Positions 45,770 through 56,719 of a stretch of DNA of 64,000 nucleotides are shown piece after piece (the first letter of the stretch is position 1; every line of letters begins with the position of its first letter). This DNA comes from Pelobates cultripes. Taxonomy: Eukaryota; Chordata; Amphibia; Anura; Pelobatidae. The notes below the pieces were generated by a model, which saw nothing but the letters and a program-made list of their open reading frames with translations, was not told where the DNA came from and did no database searches. Location of the stretch: positions 264,360,280-264,424,279 of the forward strand of contig OW240913.1 in NCBI GenBank assembly GCA_933207985.1, given 5' to 3'. Position numbers and translations under genes: made by a program.

Positions 45770-46480
45770 TACAATTTGAAGGACCTGCCTGAAAACCCAG
45801 GCAGAAACTCCAGAGAATATAATTTGGACGGTCTCAAAGGCAACATAACCAATTTGGTAAATTTCAATGTGCAATAATGGTAATGAGCACGTTTACATTT
45901 GACCCTGTAATTTTTTAAAACACCAAAAATCCTGAACATGGGGGTGCTTTTGTACTCATGAAACATTGCTGAATACAAATATGAGTATTTTGGAGCAGTG
46001 AAATGTATAATGCTGATTATATTGTCCAGGGAAAGGGCAGTTTATTTGTGAAAAATGCAAAAAAAATTTATATGAACACTAACTTTGCCAGGGCTTGTGA
46101 CTAACTGGCTACTAAAAAATGCTGTACATACCCCATTTTAAATACCGTGGGTTATCTACTTGTGCAAATGGTATGCCATGATGCTGGTCATTTTAATTCC
46201 TGGGCTGCCATACGGTCTCAAAGGCAACATATGACCAGAAAAACAATCTGGCAAATTTCAATTGCAAATACAGAAAAGGGGAAAGCCCTATATATAAACC
46301 CATAACTTTTCAAAACCCCATAAATCCTGTATATGGGGGATACTGTTGTATGCATGAGACATCGTTGAACACAAATATGTTTATTTTATTGCAGTAAAAA
46401 CTAACAGTATTATGGCATTCACAGTTAAAATGCCACACAGAACTAACATTTCTTAATTTCTCAAACCGTTTTTCAGATTT
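45770..46480. repeat. diverged two-unit repeat
   Basis: Unit 1 (about 45775-46070) and unit 2 (about 46200-46420) share, in order, CGGTCTCAAAGGCAACATA, GG(T/C)AAATTTCAAT, an AAAACCC/ACACC-type block, ATGGGGG, ATGA(A/G)ACAT(T/C)G(C/T)TGAA and ACAAATATG. It appears to be an interspersed repeat with internal duplication. I have no family name. Confidence 0.7.
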
Positions 46481-46983
46481 TATTCATATTAAGTTATGTT
46501 TAATATATAGTATTTTATGCGTTCTCCTGAACAAAATTGTATATAATAAGTGTAGGTGCACATAATAAAAGAGGCGAATTATGGTTGAACAGACATACAG
46601 CACATATTCTAGGTTTTGTTTACATTTTGTTTTGATCAGAACGTGTGCAATTGCTTCTGTCCTTAAGGGGTTATTTAACACAAGATGGAAAAAATTTAAA
46701 ATATTACAATCAAACATTATAAAAGTTCTATTTTATTTTAAACCAGATATATAATAATCTAATGGTAACTCAGAATTGGCATTGCAAAAGAGCCTGATAT
46801 TGCATAGCAATTAGGCCAGGCAATATTTACCTGGCCTGATTGCATGTCAGTAACTGATTTTGCATGTCAGCATAGTCCTAGTTAGCATTTTTACTACTTT
46901 TTTGTCTGTCCCAATTGTCTTCCTAGATATTTTTCAAAACCAAAATTTGGCGCAACCGTGGTATGAACTAAATTTTCCCATCC

Positions 46984-47500
46984 CCAAATGTCTTTCTCTG
47001 TGGAAGTGGTTCAAAAGACCTATGTCTATCCTCTGTCTGTACTCCCACATCTGATGCTCACCTCCAAGACTTCTCCAGGACTGCACAATCTCTGTGGAAC
47101 TCCCTTCCTCTCTCTGTTAGACTTTCACCCCAGTCTTCACTCCTTCAAAAAATCATTGAAAACACACTTCTTCAGGAAAGCATATAATTTAAATTGTTAG
47201 CGGATTTTCATTCCTCCCCACCCCCATGACTCCTCTCCTGCAACTGTCAAAAATAACCTACTAAGTTCCCAGTGAATACGTTCCTAGCAACCTACTTCAT
47301 ACCCCTACTTATACACTTTGTGTCACTATACCCCACTCCCTCTAGTATGTAAGTTAATAGAGCAGAGCCCTCAACCCCTCTGTTCCTGTGCATCCATTTG
47401 TCTGGTTACAATTACGTGTCTGTTAGTCCACCTATTGTACAATGCTATGCAATTTTGCTGGTGCTGTATGTATAATAATAAAGTAATAATAATAATAAAA
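46984..47500 (+). mobile_element. L2-like LINE 3' end
   Basis: On the plus strand, remnants of the L2 reverse transcriptase C-terminus can be read as LWNSLPL and SFKKSLKTHFFRKAYNL (near 47080-47190). A 3' UTR of about 280 bp follows and ends in (AATAAT)n at 47475-47500. It is 5'-truncated and frameshifted. Confidence 0.8.
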
Positions 47501-47641
47501 ACAACCACATTTTTTCTCTGCATAAATCTAGCCTTGGTTGGATCCTGGCAGTTAACTTCTACTTGAATCCTCTGGTCTACACCTCAGTGGCGTACTAAGG
47601 AGAGGTGGGGGGTGAGGTTGTCTGCCCCAGTTGCCACAATG

Positions 47642-47730
47642 TCCAAAACATGTTTCTCTCTTACATGTTCGTATTCCTCCCAGTTACCTCTGTGCATGTC
47701 TGCCATCATGCTAGCGACACATTTGGTGAC
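47642..47730 (-). repeat. shared coding-like segment, copy 1
   Basis: About 88 bp are almost identical to 49960-50050 in the same orientation. Both copies have the same open minus-strand frame reading KCVASMMADMHRGNWEEYEH then VRE(K/Q)HVL(D/G)I. I do not recognise the protein. Copy 1 lies 57 bp inside the left end of a hAT-like element. Confidence 0.75.
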
Positions 47731-48049
47731 ACCAGGTCTGGCCAGGCTTGTGGTTGTGTGAGCTGTGTGGCTGCACAGGGCGTCATAGCAGCAGGGGCGC
47801 TGGGCAGCTGACACAGCTCACACATGCAGGGGCTGAGAATGCAGAAGGAGTACTGCATGGGGCAGAGCCAAATTGGCTGTTGGGGCAGAGCCAAATCGAA
47901 TGCGGGGATGGAGCTAAAGGCAGCCTCCACTCGTTGCTCTTACTGTAGCACACTGAGGGGAAGCAGGAAGGAGTCCCTGCTTCCCCAAATACAACAAATC
48001 AGGGACTTCAGTGACTCCACTCCTCCACCATCCAGAGCATACTGTCAGT

Positions 48050-48390
48050 AAGTGAGAGTGGCTTTGTGTGTGTGTGTAACTGGGATTGTGTCTGTCTGTC
48101 TCTGTGTGTGTAACTGTCTGCCTGTGACTGTCTGTCTGTGACTGTGTGTGTGATGGTCTGTCTGTGACTCTGTGTCTGTCTGCCTGTGAATGTGTGTGTG
48201 ACTGTGTGTGACTGTCTGCCTGTGACTGTGTGTGACTGTCTGCCTGTGACTGCATTTGTGACTGTCTGCTTGTGACTATCTGATTGTGTGTGTGTGTGTG
48301 TGACTGTCTACCTTTAACTGTCTACCTTTGACTGTGTGTTGCTGTCTGCCTGTGACTGCATATGTGACTGTCTGCTTGTGACTATCTGAC

Positions 48391-48432
<42 letters not shown>

Positions 48433-48610
48433 ACTGTCTGCCTGTGCATGTGTGTGTGAATGTCTGCTTGTGACTGTCTGCCTGTAACTGTGTGTGTGTC
48501 TGTCTGCCTGTGGCTGTATGTGTGTTTGTCTGCCTGTGACTGTGTGTGAGGGACTATGTGTCTAGGACTGTGTGCATGTGGCTGTATTTGACAGTATACG
48601 TGTATAACTG
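48050..48610. repeat. minisatellite, unit about 18-22 bp
   Basis: Many irregular repeats of GTGACTGTCTGCCTGTGACT with (TG)n expansions. The plus strand is nearly free of A-rich motifs, giving a strong strand bias. The repetitive minus frame 47914-48255 is an artefact of it. Confidence 0.93.
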
Positions 48611-49959
48611 TGTGCGCCCTTATGTGTGATTTCCATATTTATAGATTCCAAATTAGATTGCTGTTTAGCAGATAGCTCCTTTATTTTGGGTCCTTAAATA
48701 TGGCAATCCCACTTAAGGATAGCAAATAGGGGAGTTATCTGTTAAACAAAGATCGAAGTTAAGAGGTGTCATCCAGCCTACAACAATAAATCTGGGTGGC
48801 TAATGTGAATAATATGCAAATTTGTTGACTGATGACAACGTGCACTGCATGCTGGCATCAAGCAGCCAATGGCCGCACATTACCCCATCCCTTAGTGAAA
48901 AGTTTTAGTGTCCCCCCAGTTTTTACTGTGGTATTCTATGTGCCCACCCCTCCCCCTATATATTGTTCCTAGAGTCGCCACTGTGTCTACATGTGTGTCT
49001 GTGTATTTGTGTGTGACTGTGTGTCTATGTATCTGAATGTCTGTCAATGTGTGTATATATATATGTGTATATGTGCATATATCTCAGAATCTTGCCAACA
49101 CACAAATACACACCTGCATTTCAACATCAACCCTACATACAAACCCCACCATTATATATAATCATACCACTGCATTCAAAAACTATACTACATAAAAAAG
49201 CATGCCTGCATTCAAACACCAGCACCACATACAAACACACCCTCTACATTCACTTACACATACTCCATACAAAAGCATGCTTACATTCAAAAACATAAAC
49301 ACTGCTTAGTGCTAAATACATTTTAAAAAATTGCGGTTGTTTTTTACATTTTAAATTTGGGGGGTGCCAAAAATAGGATCTGCCCTGGGTGCCACATACT
49401 CTTGGTATTTATTTTTTACCTAGCATATTGCTGTACACTCCTTATTTATTACGTAAGGGATTTTTTTATGCACTCCACTATTGTCACTGGTGGCAACTTG
49501 TTTCCACTCAGTTCCCTTGTGTTTACCTATAGATTTTTGTGTGTAGTTAAGGAGATACTCACACTTTGTGGTAGCTGCTAATTCTTGATATTGACTAAAT
49601 AAGAAGCACCATTTACACAGAACACCCTTGGATTTCTTTAAAAAACTTAATTTAGCCTGAAAAGATTAACGTTCTAAAATATGTACTTGAAAATACAATT
49701 TGCTACTGTACAAATAAACTAAAAACAGATACCAATTAAAAAATTCAGGGCTACTCATTAATTTATGAGGAAGAAAATGTGTTAGACATTTACACTATTA
49801 ACACATTGTAGAGTGTACATCACTAACCAGGATTTACCTTTCGGGGTACAAAGATTTAAATACTGGTCTCCTAGTTTAGTGAACAGTCCACAGGGTTGAC
49901 AAATGTATTTCAAAGACAGTTGGAGGTACTACCAATCAATGTCATAATTCACTTTCTAT

Positions 49960-50050
49960 GCCCAAAACATGTTGCTCTCTTACATGTTCGTATTCCTCCC
50001 AGTTACCTCTGTGCATGTCTGCCATCATGCTAGCGACACATTTTGATGAC
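49960..50050 (-). repeat. shared coding-like segment, copy 2
   Basis: Second copy of the segment at 47642-47730. It differs by a handful of substitutions, with the reading frame preserved. The flanks of the two copies are not similar. Confidence 0.75.
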
Positions 50051-50174
50051 CCCAGTACGGAACCTAACAAATAATTTTTCCAAGTCACGGGTTAATCTGA
50101 GTTTAAGATTTTTTATTAATTTGTAAAACAAAAGTTTCGGTGTCTGTAAAGTACCTGATAATAATTATACTTAA

Positions 50175-50718
50175 AGGGACACTATAGTCACCTGAACAAC
50201 TTTAGCTTAATGAAGCAGTTTTGGTGTATAGAAAATGCCCCTGCAGCCTCACTGCTCAATCCTCTGCCATTTAGGAGTTAAATCCCTTTGTTTATGAACC
50301 CTAGTCACACCTCCCTGCATGTGACTTGCACAGCCTTCCATAAACACTTCCTGTAAAGAGAGCCCTTTTTAGGCTTTCTTTATTGCAAGTTCTGTTTAAT
50401 TGAGATTTTCTTATCCCCTGCTATGTTAATAGCTTGCTAGACCCTGCAAGAGCCTCCTGTAACTTCAATGTAGTGATTGAGATACAATTATTTAAGGTAA
50501 ATTACATCTGTTTGAAAGTGAAACCAGTTTTTTGTTTTTTTTTCATGCAGGCTCCATCAGTCATAGCCAGGGGAGGTGTGGCTAGGGCTGCATAAACAGA
50601 AACAAAGTGATTTAACTCCTAAATGACAGTGAATTGAGCAGTGAAATTGCAGGGGAATGATCTATACACTAAAACTGCTTTATTTAGCTAAAGTAATTTA
50701 GGTGACTATAGTGTTCCT
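50175..50718. mobile_element. TTAA-flanked foldback MITE (piggyBac-like)
   Basis: TTAA at 50171-50174 and 50719-50722. The left end is AGGGACACTATAGTCACCTG and the right end, inverted, is AGGAACACTATAGTCACCTA. It folds back along its whole 544 bp and is the same family as 24714-25200, with which it shares for example CAGCCTCACTGCTCAA and GGAGTTAAATCCC. Confidence 0.9.
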
Positions 50719-51224
50719 TTAAAGGAAATATCCTTTTTTGGGTCTCTGCAAGATAAAACCATTAATAATAGTGTGTGGGTGGAAATAGTAGAAAACCCTT
50801 ATTTGTATTAAATTCCAGTACTCAAACTATTTTTCATTTGAACTTACTATGCTGTTTACAGTGGATCCTCGAGGTGAACAGCAATCCTTCAATTTGTCAG
50901 TTTTTAGGATTGCTGAGATACAAATTCTCCCATCCTTTTCTATCCTAGTCTTGTAGGAGCTCAGAATATTTGATGTGTATAAGTTTATAAGAAACATCCG
51001 CAACAATAAAACTTGCAGCAATGTATATTTAATGCACTGGCGTACATACCAGGGTCGCAGGGGTCGCGACTGCGACCGGGCCCGGCCCACCAGGGGGCCC
51101 GGCCGCCCCTGCGACCCGGTATGTACGCCCAGGGCCAGCCTCTTCCCCTGGGGGGCCCAGGAGCCGACCACCCCAGGGCCCCCCTGAGGCTGGCCTTGCT
51201 GACCCCGGGTGGCCGGTCGGGCAG

Positions 51225-51440
51225 GCAGGCGCGCGCGCGAGGGAGCACTCGTGTTTCTTCAGCTCCCTCGCGCACCGCAATGATACCGGAGCCGGAAGAT
51301 GACGTCATCATTCCGCGCCCGGCATCCCTACGCGCGCGCGCGAGTGGAGCTGAAGAGGAAAGCACGGAGTGTGCTCCCTCGCGCGCGCCCTGCCCTGCCC
51401 CCGCCACACCCCCCAGAGCCCCAGCAGCACCACTGGACCC
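51225..51440. other. CpG-rich block with CRE-like site
   Basis: Runs of CG/GC alternation (for example CGCGCGCGCGAG) and the palindrome TGACGTCA at 51300-51307, a perfect match to the CREB/ATF consensus. It belongs to the hAT-type element; any promoter activity is speculative. Confidence 0.6.
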
Positions 51441-51513
51441 CAGGGAATAATCCCCCCCAGCACTCCAAAAGGTAAGGAGGCTGGGGGGGATTATATTAAA
51501 AAAAATCATGTGT

Positions 51514-51870
51514 TAGTGTGAGTGTTAGAGTGAGTGTAGAGTGAGTGTTAGAGTGAGTGTTAGTGTGAGTGTTAGAGTGTGTGAGTGTTAGAGTGAGTGT
51601 TAGAGTGAGTGTTAGAGTGAGTGTTAATGTGAGTGTTAGTGTGTGTGTCTGCTAGTGAGTGTCAGTGAGTGTTACTGTGTGTGTCTTACTGAGTGTGTGT
51701 GTGTTAGTGAGTCTGTTTGATGTCTGTTAGTGAGTGTGTGTTTGTCAATGAGAGTGTATGTTTTGTAAGTGAGTATGTATGTCTGTCGCTGACTGTATCT
51801 CTGTCAGTAAATGTGTGTGTCTGTTAGCTAGTGTGTATGCATCTGTAAGTGAGAGTGTGTGTGTCTTCAG
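51514..51870. repeat. minisatellite, (GAGTGTTA)-type units
   Basis: Repeats of GTGAGTGTTAGA with variants such as GTGTGTCTGTTAGTGA. The plus strand is almost devoid of C in the first half. Confidence 0.93.
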
Positions 51871-52179
51871 CACTTACCTTTCTCCAGCGCCGGACTCCCT
51901 TGGCGCTGAGGATCCCTCAGCCTCTCAGCTCCGAATGCGACCGCGCACGCATTCAAACCGCCCATAGGAAAGCATTACTCAATGCTTTCCTATGGACGCT
52001 CAGTGTGCTCCTCTAGCGGCTGTCAGTGAGACAGCCACTAGAGGCTGGATTAACCCTCAGTGAAACATAGCAGTTTCTCTGAAACCGCTATGTTTTCAGC
52101 TGCAGGGTTAAAACTAGAGGGACCTGACACCCAGACAACTTCATTGAGCTGATGTGATCTGGGTGTCTGTAGTGGTCCT
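51871..52179. mobile_element. truncated TTAA-type MITE
   Basis: Carries the family core (GCTTTCCTATGGACGCTC, CTCTAGCGGCTGTCAGTGAG, GAAACCGCTATGTTTTCAG) and a right end AGTGGTCCT directly before TTAA at 52180-52183. Its left end is lost in the minisatellite. The TTAA is shared with the next copy, so the two are directly adjacent. Confidence 0.65.
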
Positions 52180-52183
52180 TTAA

Positions 52184-52667
52184 AGGACCACTATAGTGCC
52201 AGGAAAACATACTCGTTTTCCTGGCACTATAGTGCCCTGAGGGTGCCCCCACCCTCAGGGACCCCCTCCGCCCGGCTCTGGAAAGGGGTAAAACTTACCT
52301 TTTTCCACCGCTGGGCGGAGAGCTCTCCTCCTCCGATCCTCCTCTTCTCCTCCCCGTCGGCTGTATGCGCACGCGCGGCAAGAGCTGTGCACGCATTCAG
52401 CCGGTCACATAGGAAAGCATTCATAATGCTTTCCTATGGACGCTGCGTGCTCTCACTGTGAAAATCACAGTGAGAAGCACGCAAGCGCCTCTAGCGGCTG
52501 TCAATGGGACAGCCACTAGAGGAAATAGGGGAAGGCTTAACCCATTCATAAACACAGCAGTTTCTCTGAAACTGATATGTTTATGAAAAAATGGGTTAAC
52601 CCTAGCTCGACCTGGCACCCAGACCACTTCATTAAGCTGAAGTGGTCTGGGTGCCCAGAGTGGTCCT
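52184..52667. mobile_element. TTAA-flanked MITE with terminal hairpin
   Basis: TTAA at 52180-52183 and 52668-52671. The left end AGGACCACTATAGTGCCAGG continues into a perfect hairpin with CCTGGCACTATAGTGCC, separated by a short loop. The right end, inverted, is AGGACCACTCTGGGCACCCA. The interior has the TATAGGAAAGCATT and CTCTAGCGGCTGTCA segments of this MITE family. Confidence 0.85.
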
Positions 52668-53826
52668 TTAAGTGTGTGTGCATCTGCATGCACTGGCGTA
52701 CATACCGCGGTCGCAGGGGTCGCAGCCCTGTAACCCCTGCGACCAGGTGCCCACCGCCATGTGTTGCGGCCCGGCCCGCGCGGGGGGGGCCCACGGATCA
52801 ATTTTCGCACCGGGGCCCCATGGGTCATGTGTACGCCACTGATTTAATGCACAGTAAGTGAGTTTATTTTGCAAATATAAAGACAACATTCATACAGCCG
52901 TACTCTTTGGTCAAAAATTAAGCCATACCCATTGCAACAAAACGGCCCATCTCTGATTGCTCTGACTTTTTGGAAAATTGGGGGGTATGACAGCAGGAAA
53001 GCTTCATATCATTGTATGACCATTGGCTGCATCTAGAAACATATATCCCTCTCCAAAAGACGTCACCAGGGCCGGATTAAGAGCCCATTAGGCTTTGTGT
53101 TGACAATTATGATGGGCGTAATTACAGAATCTTATTGACAGAAAACACTAAAACAGTTATATTTCCCAAGTGTCATGTATCTGGTGGAGGTGGTGCTGGA
53201 GGGAAACTCACAGGATATTGCTATCAGAAAACACATTCCCTATGCTAGTCTCTCGCGTTCATCTTTCAAGTAAATCCTAACAGCAGTGTCTGGTGTAGCA
53301 GGATTTCCGTGGGTGTGGTAGAATGGTGGGCCACTAATGTGTATAACGTAAACAGAACTGCCCAAAGGGACAATTATGCCCAAAAAGTGGGCGTGTCTGC
53401 ACAAAGAATTAGATGAATGCACATCAGGCTGCCTTCCAATCATGCAGGATGAACAACCAAGGGCATACTGTGCAGACAGCACCGTGAGCTTGTCATAAAT
53501 GTGTCTAATGATACGCTCGCTCCATGCTTTCTAAGGACTGTTCCCTAGCACTCGCAGGTCCACTCCTCTCCTAACCGTCTTACTACCAGACAGAAGCTCA
53601 TTTTATACAGTCTGGGACAAGAAAAAAAGTGTATGTAGCGAGTGCAGAAGAAATGAAACATGCCACAGTGTTGGAGAGACTGAAGCAGCAAGAGCATTTG
53701 CATAGTGCGCAGTCAGCTTTACCTTAACTAATTTATTGTCAGCCAATCCACACCAGTTTTGTTCACATTTCCATACTTAAGTAAGAGCATGTGGAGTAGT
53801 AAAAATACATTTATGTATATATATAT

Positions 53827-53857
<31 letters not shown>

Positions 53858-54318
53858 TATACACATACTATTATTTATAAATCAATGGGCCTATTCCATA
53901 GGCATGGGCAGGGGCAGACTGACCACTCGGGCATATCGGTTATGGCCCGAGGGCCCAAGACAGCCAGGGGCCCGGCTGCACAGCCATGCTCCAGCTGGAG
54001 AGATTAGAGATCTCTCCAACTGGAACGGCAAAATTAAAAAAAAAAAATCTCTTTCATTAATAGGTTGCTGAGGCCCCTGATGGAGCGCAGGGCCCCAGCA
54101 ACCTACCGCTCAGCATATCAAAACACCCTCCTCCCTCCCACTTAATGAGACCTGGTAGCGTCATCTCCTCCCTGCCAGGTCTCCTGCTTCCTGTCCCACG
54201 CGGCTCTGTGTGATGGGGAGAGGCGGGTCCTGTTTACTCCTCTCACACAGAGCCCGATCAGCGAGGGGAAGGAGCAGCAGCCTGGGAGACTAGAGACCAG
54301 ACTGAGCAAAGAGAAAGG

Positions 54319-55030
54319 TAGGCACTAGTCACCCCCTCCCTCCCTCTGTCACTGTGTCACCCCCTTATTCTCACTAGTCACCCCCTCCCTCTGTCACTTG
54401 TCACTCCCTCCCTCTGTCACTGTGTCACCCCCTTCCTCACTCTGTCACTAGTCACCCCCTCCCTCCCTCTGTCACTGTGTCACCCCCTTACTCTCACTAG
54501 TCACCCCCTCACTCTGTCACTTGTCACTCCCTCCCTCTGTCACTGTGTCACCCCCTTCCTCACTCTGTCACTAGTCACCCCCTCACTCTCTCACTAGTCA
54601 CCCCCTCCCTCACTCTGTCAGTAGTCATCCCCTCCCTCACTCTGTCAGTAGTTACCCCCTCCCTCACTCGGTTACTAGTCACCCCCTCCCTCACTCTGTC
54701 ACTGTGTCACCCCCTCACTCTGTCACTAGTCACCCCCTCCCTCTGTCACTGTGTCACCCCTTCCCTCCCTCACTGTCACTAGTCACCCTCCCTCCCTCAC
54801 TCTGTCACTAGTGACCCCTCCTCCCTCACTCTGTCACTAGTCACCCTCCCTCACTCTGTCGCTAGTCACCCTCCCTCACTCTGTCACTAGTCACCCTCCC
54901 TCTGTCAATAATCACCCCCTCACTCTGTCACTAGTCACCCCCTCACTCTGTCACCAGTCATCCCTTCCCTCCCTCACTCTGCCACCAGGTACCTCCTCAC
55001 TCTGCCACCTGTCACCACCTCCCACACTCT
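54319..55030. repeat. C/T-rich minisatellite
   Basis: More than 25 units of a TCACCCCCTCCCTCTGTCAC / TAG pattern, with unit length varying from about 15 to 30 bp and higher-order repetition of a block about 140 bp long (compare 54319-54460 with 54440-54580). Strand asymmetry is extreme (polypyrimidine on plus). Confidence 0.95.
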
Positions 55031-55758
55031 TCCACCTGTCACATATCCATTCACACTGGCCCTATATACAAAAAAGCACATGTAGTCATCCAGACATGCA
55101 CAAGTGCATTCACACGGACTCAAATACAAACATGCATTGATACACAGGTCTTCACAATATACACATCCAAAGGAATGCCGTATTATATGAGAGTTATATT
55201 TAAAGGGACACTATAGTCACCCAGACCACTTCAGCTCAATGAAGTGGTCTGGTTGCCAGGTCCCTCGGGTTTTATATACGTAACTCGAAAAGACCACCCA
55301 AGTGCAGCAAATTGATAATAAAAATAAGGTTAAATTACTTCCCTTAATGGTCTAGGTTGTAACAAAGGGTTCCTCAAAGCCTCATAGAATACATACAAAA
55401 TACAAGATACACCTAGATAAAAAACACAAAAAAGAAAGGAACGATCATAGGGAAACACCGTTAAGTAGATGGGTCCCTAATGAAATATTGCACTCACAAA
55501 GTGATGAAGAAAATCATGCCCATCTAGGTTTCTTTGAATCTTGTCAAAAATCTTGTGAGGGAATTCTTGATTCCTCAAGTGGACATGTAAAAGAAAAACT
55601 GAACATAGCATAGAAATGTATGATATAAAAAAATATACAATTTATTGAGAACCCTTACAAGAAGTGGAAGATAAAAAATGCCCATCAAGTATTGATTTCT
55701 CTTTCAAGATGACAAACTGAGATTTCAGATACAGGGATGGCAGGTAACAATAAAATCA

Positions 55759-55799
55759 GCTCTACGCGTTTCGTCTTAACATTAGACTTCATCAGGAGC
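55759..55799 (-). ncRNA. hammerhead-like ribozyme in the left arm
   Basis: Read on the minus strand: stem I GCTC (55799-55796) pairs with GAGC (55762-55759), then CTGATGA (55795-55789), an extra A, and stem II GTCT...AGAC with a loop of about 7 nt. Next are GAAA, CGCG and TA immediately before the stem I partner. All invariant core positions expected for a hammerhead (CUGANGA, GAAA, UH) are present. Stem III is only the self-complementary ACGCGU. The single extra A after CTGATGA is shared with the other two motifs in the window. Confidence 0.72.
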
Positions 55800-56412
55800 A
55801 ATTCAATAAAAAACAATCAAATAAATAACAATGTTACAAATAGATAAATGCTAATAGTCTCTTCTGTTCAGTCTTCTTTTAAATGTGCCTTTCGCCAGGT
55901 TTAGCTTCTCATTATCCAATCTGCAGGCTTGGCATCACCTGATCCGAGTGTGCTAAATTCTGAATCCATATAAGGACTTCCTTCGAGCGTTCTGTGGAAC
56001 GCATGTGCGTTCCACCGGTCCGGAAAAAAGAACCTCCTTCTACATTCGTCATTTCCTGGCGGCTGAAACGCACGTGCATTCCACCATACAGTGTGTAGTC
56101 TCGACGGAAATCAGTCCATAATATGAGAGAGGGCATAGAGAGGGCAAATAACACAAAAATACAAGAGTAGAATTAGTAATACAGAACGTACCATGGACTA
56201 GCATGAAGTATAAAACCATGTGTATTCAATATTAATGGAACATATCCCATAATGCCCCAAAAGTGAATTTATTCAAATGTGTGGAAGTAAATACATACAT
56301 ATTCAATTTGGAAGGGAATGATGTTGGATGCAATTGAATAAAGAGAATAAAAATGAAGCATATGTATGAACTAATAAAAAGGTAAATACAAATCAAATGA
56401 TTATAAAGATAA

Positions 56413-56665
56413 CTATGAATAGAGATAGGAATAAAATAAAGTAAAAATAAAAATAAGAATAAAATAAAAAATAATAAATAAAAAATAAAATAAAATATAA
56501 AGAATAAAATAAAAATTAAAATTAAAATAAATAATCCAAATGAAAATAAAAATTTTAATAAAAATAAAATTAAAAATAAATATAAATAAAAATAAATAAT
56601 AATAATAATAATAAAAATAAAAATTATAATAAATCAAAATAAAAATAGTAATAATAATAAGATAA
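56413..56665. repeat. A-rich low-complexity tract (AATAAA/AAT units)
   Basis: About 250 bp almost free of C and G on the plus strand. The 74-codon minus frame through it (Phe/Tyr-rich) is an artefact. It lies in the loop between the inverted arms. Confidence 0.95.
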
Positions 56666-56679
56666 AATAACTTCCTAAC

Positions 56680-56719
56680 TTCCTGATGAAGTCTAATGTT
56701 TAGACGAAATGCGTAGAGC
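56680..56719 (+). ncRNA. hammerhead-like ribozyme in the right arm, degraded
   Basis: Same layout as the left-arm motif: CTGATGA (56683-56689), extra A, stem II GTCT (56691-56694) with AGAC (56702-56705), and GAAA (56706-56709). The next bases are TGCGTA, so the ACGCGU palindrome is lost by one change. Stem I is weakened to CTT with GAG (one G-U pair). It is probably a decayed copy of the left-arm motif. Confidence 0.55.

Larger units (their letters stand above)
47585..48983. mobile_element. hAT-like element with minisatellite
   Basis: The left end is CAGTGGCGTACTAAGG and the right end, inverted, is CAGTGGCGACTCTAGG. The flanks contain GGTCTACA (47574-47581) and TGTCTACA (48984-48991), close to an 8-bp duplication, but three extra bases separate the left one from the terminus. 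The interior has a short coding-like segment (47642-47730) and a long minisatellite but no transposase. Confidence 0.6.
51035..52841. mobile_element. hAT-type element, GC-rich, nested MITE inside
   Basis: It has a perfect 8-bp target duplication ATTTAATG (51027-51034 and 52842-52849). The ends CACTGGCGTACAT and, inverted, CAGTGGCGTACAC define a 1807-bp element. The first 100 bp are a hairpin (GGCGTACATACC with GGTATGTACGCC). A second copy of the left end, CACTGGCGTACATACCGCGG, occurs at about 52690, so the right 150 bp may be a second short element fused to the first. The interior holds a CpG-rich block with a TGACGTCA site, a minisatellite and TTAA MITEs. No transposase was found; the 174-codon frame on minus is GC artefact. 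Confidence 0.85.

Noticed and set aside
50985..51509. 174-codon minus-strand frame
   Set aside because: It lies wholly in the GC-rich, CpG-rich part of a hAT-type element, overlaps long frames on the other strand and has no domain; stop codons are simply rare at that composition.
54319..55030. CRISPR-like array of repeats
   Set aside because: Unit length and spacing are irregular, there are no unique spacers, and the setting is a vertebrate transposon; it is a minisatellite.
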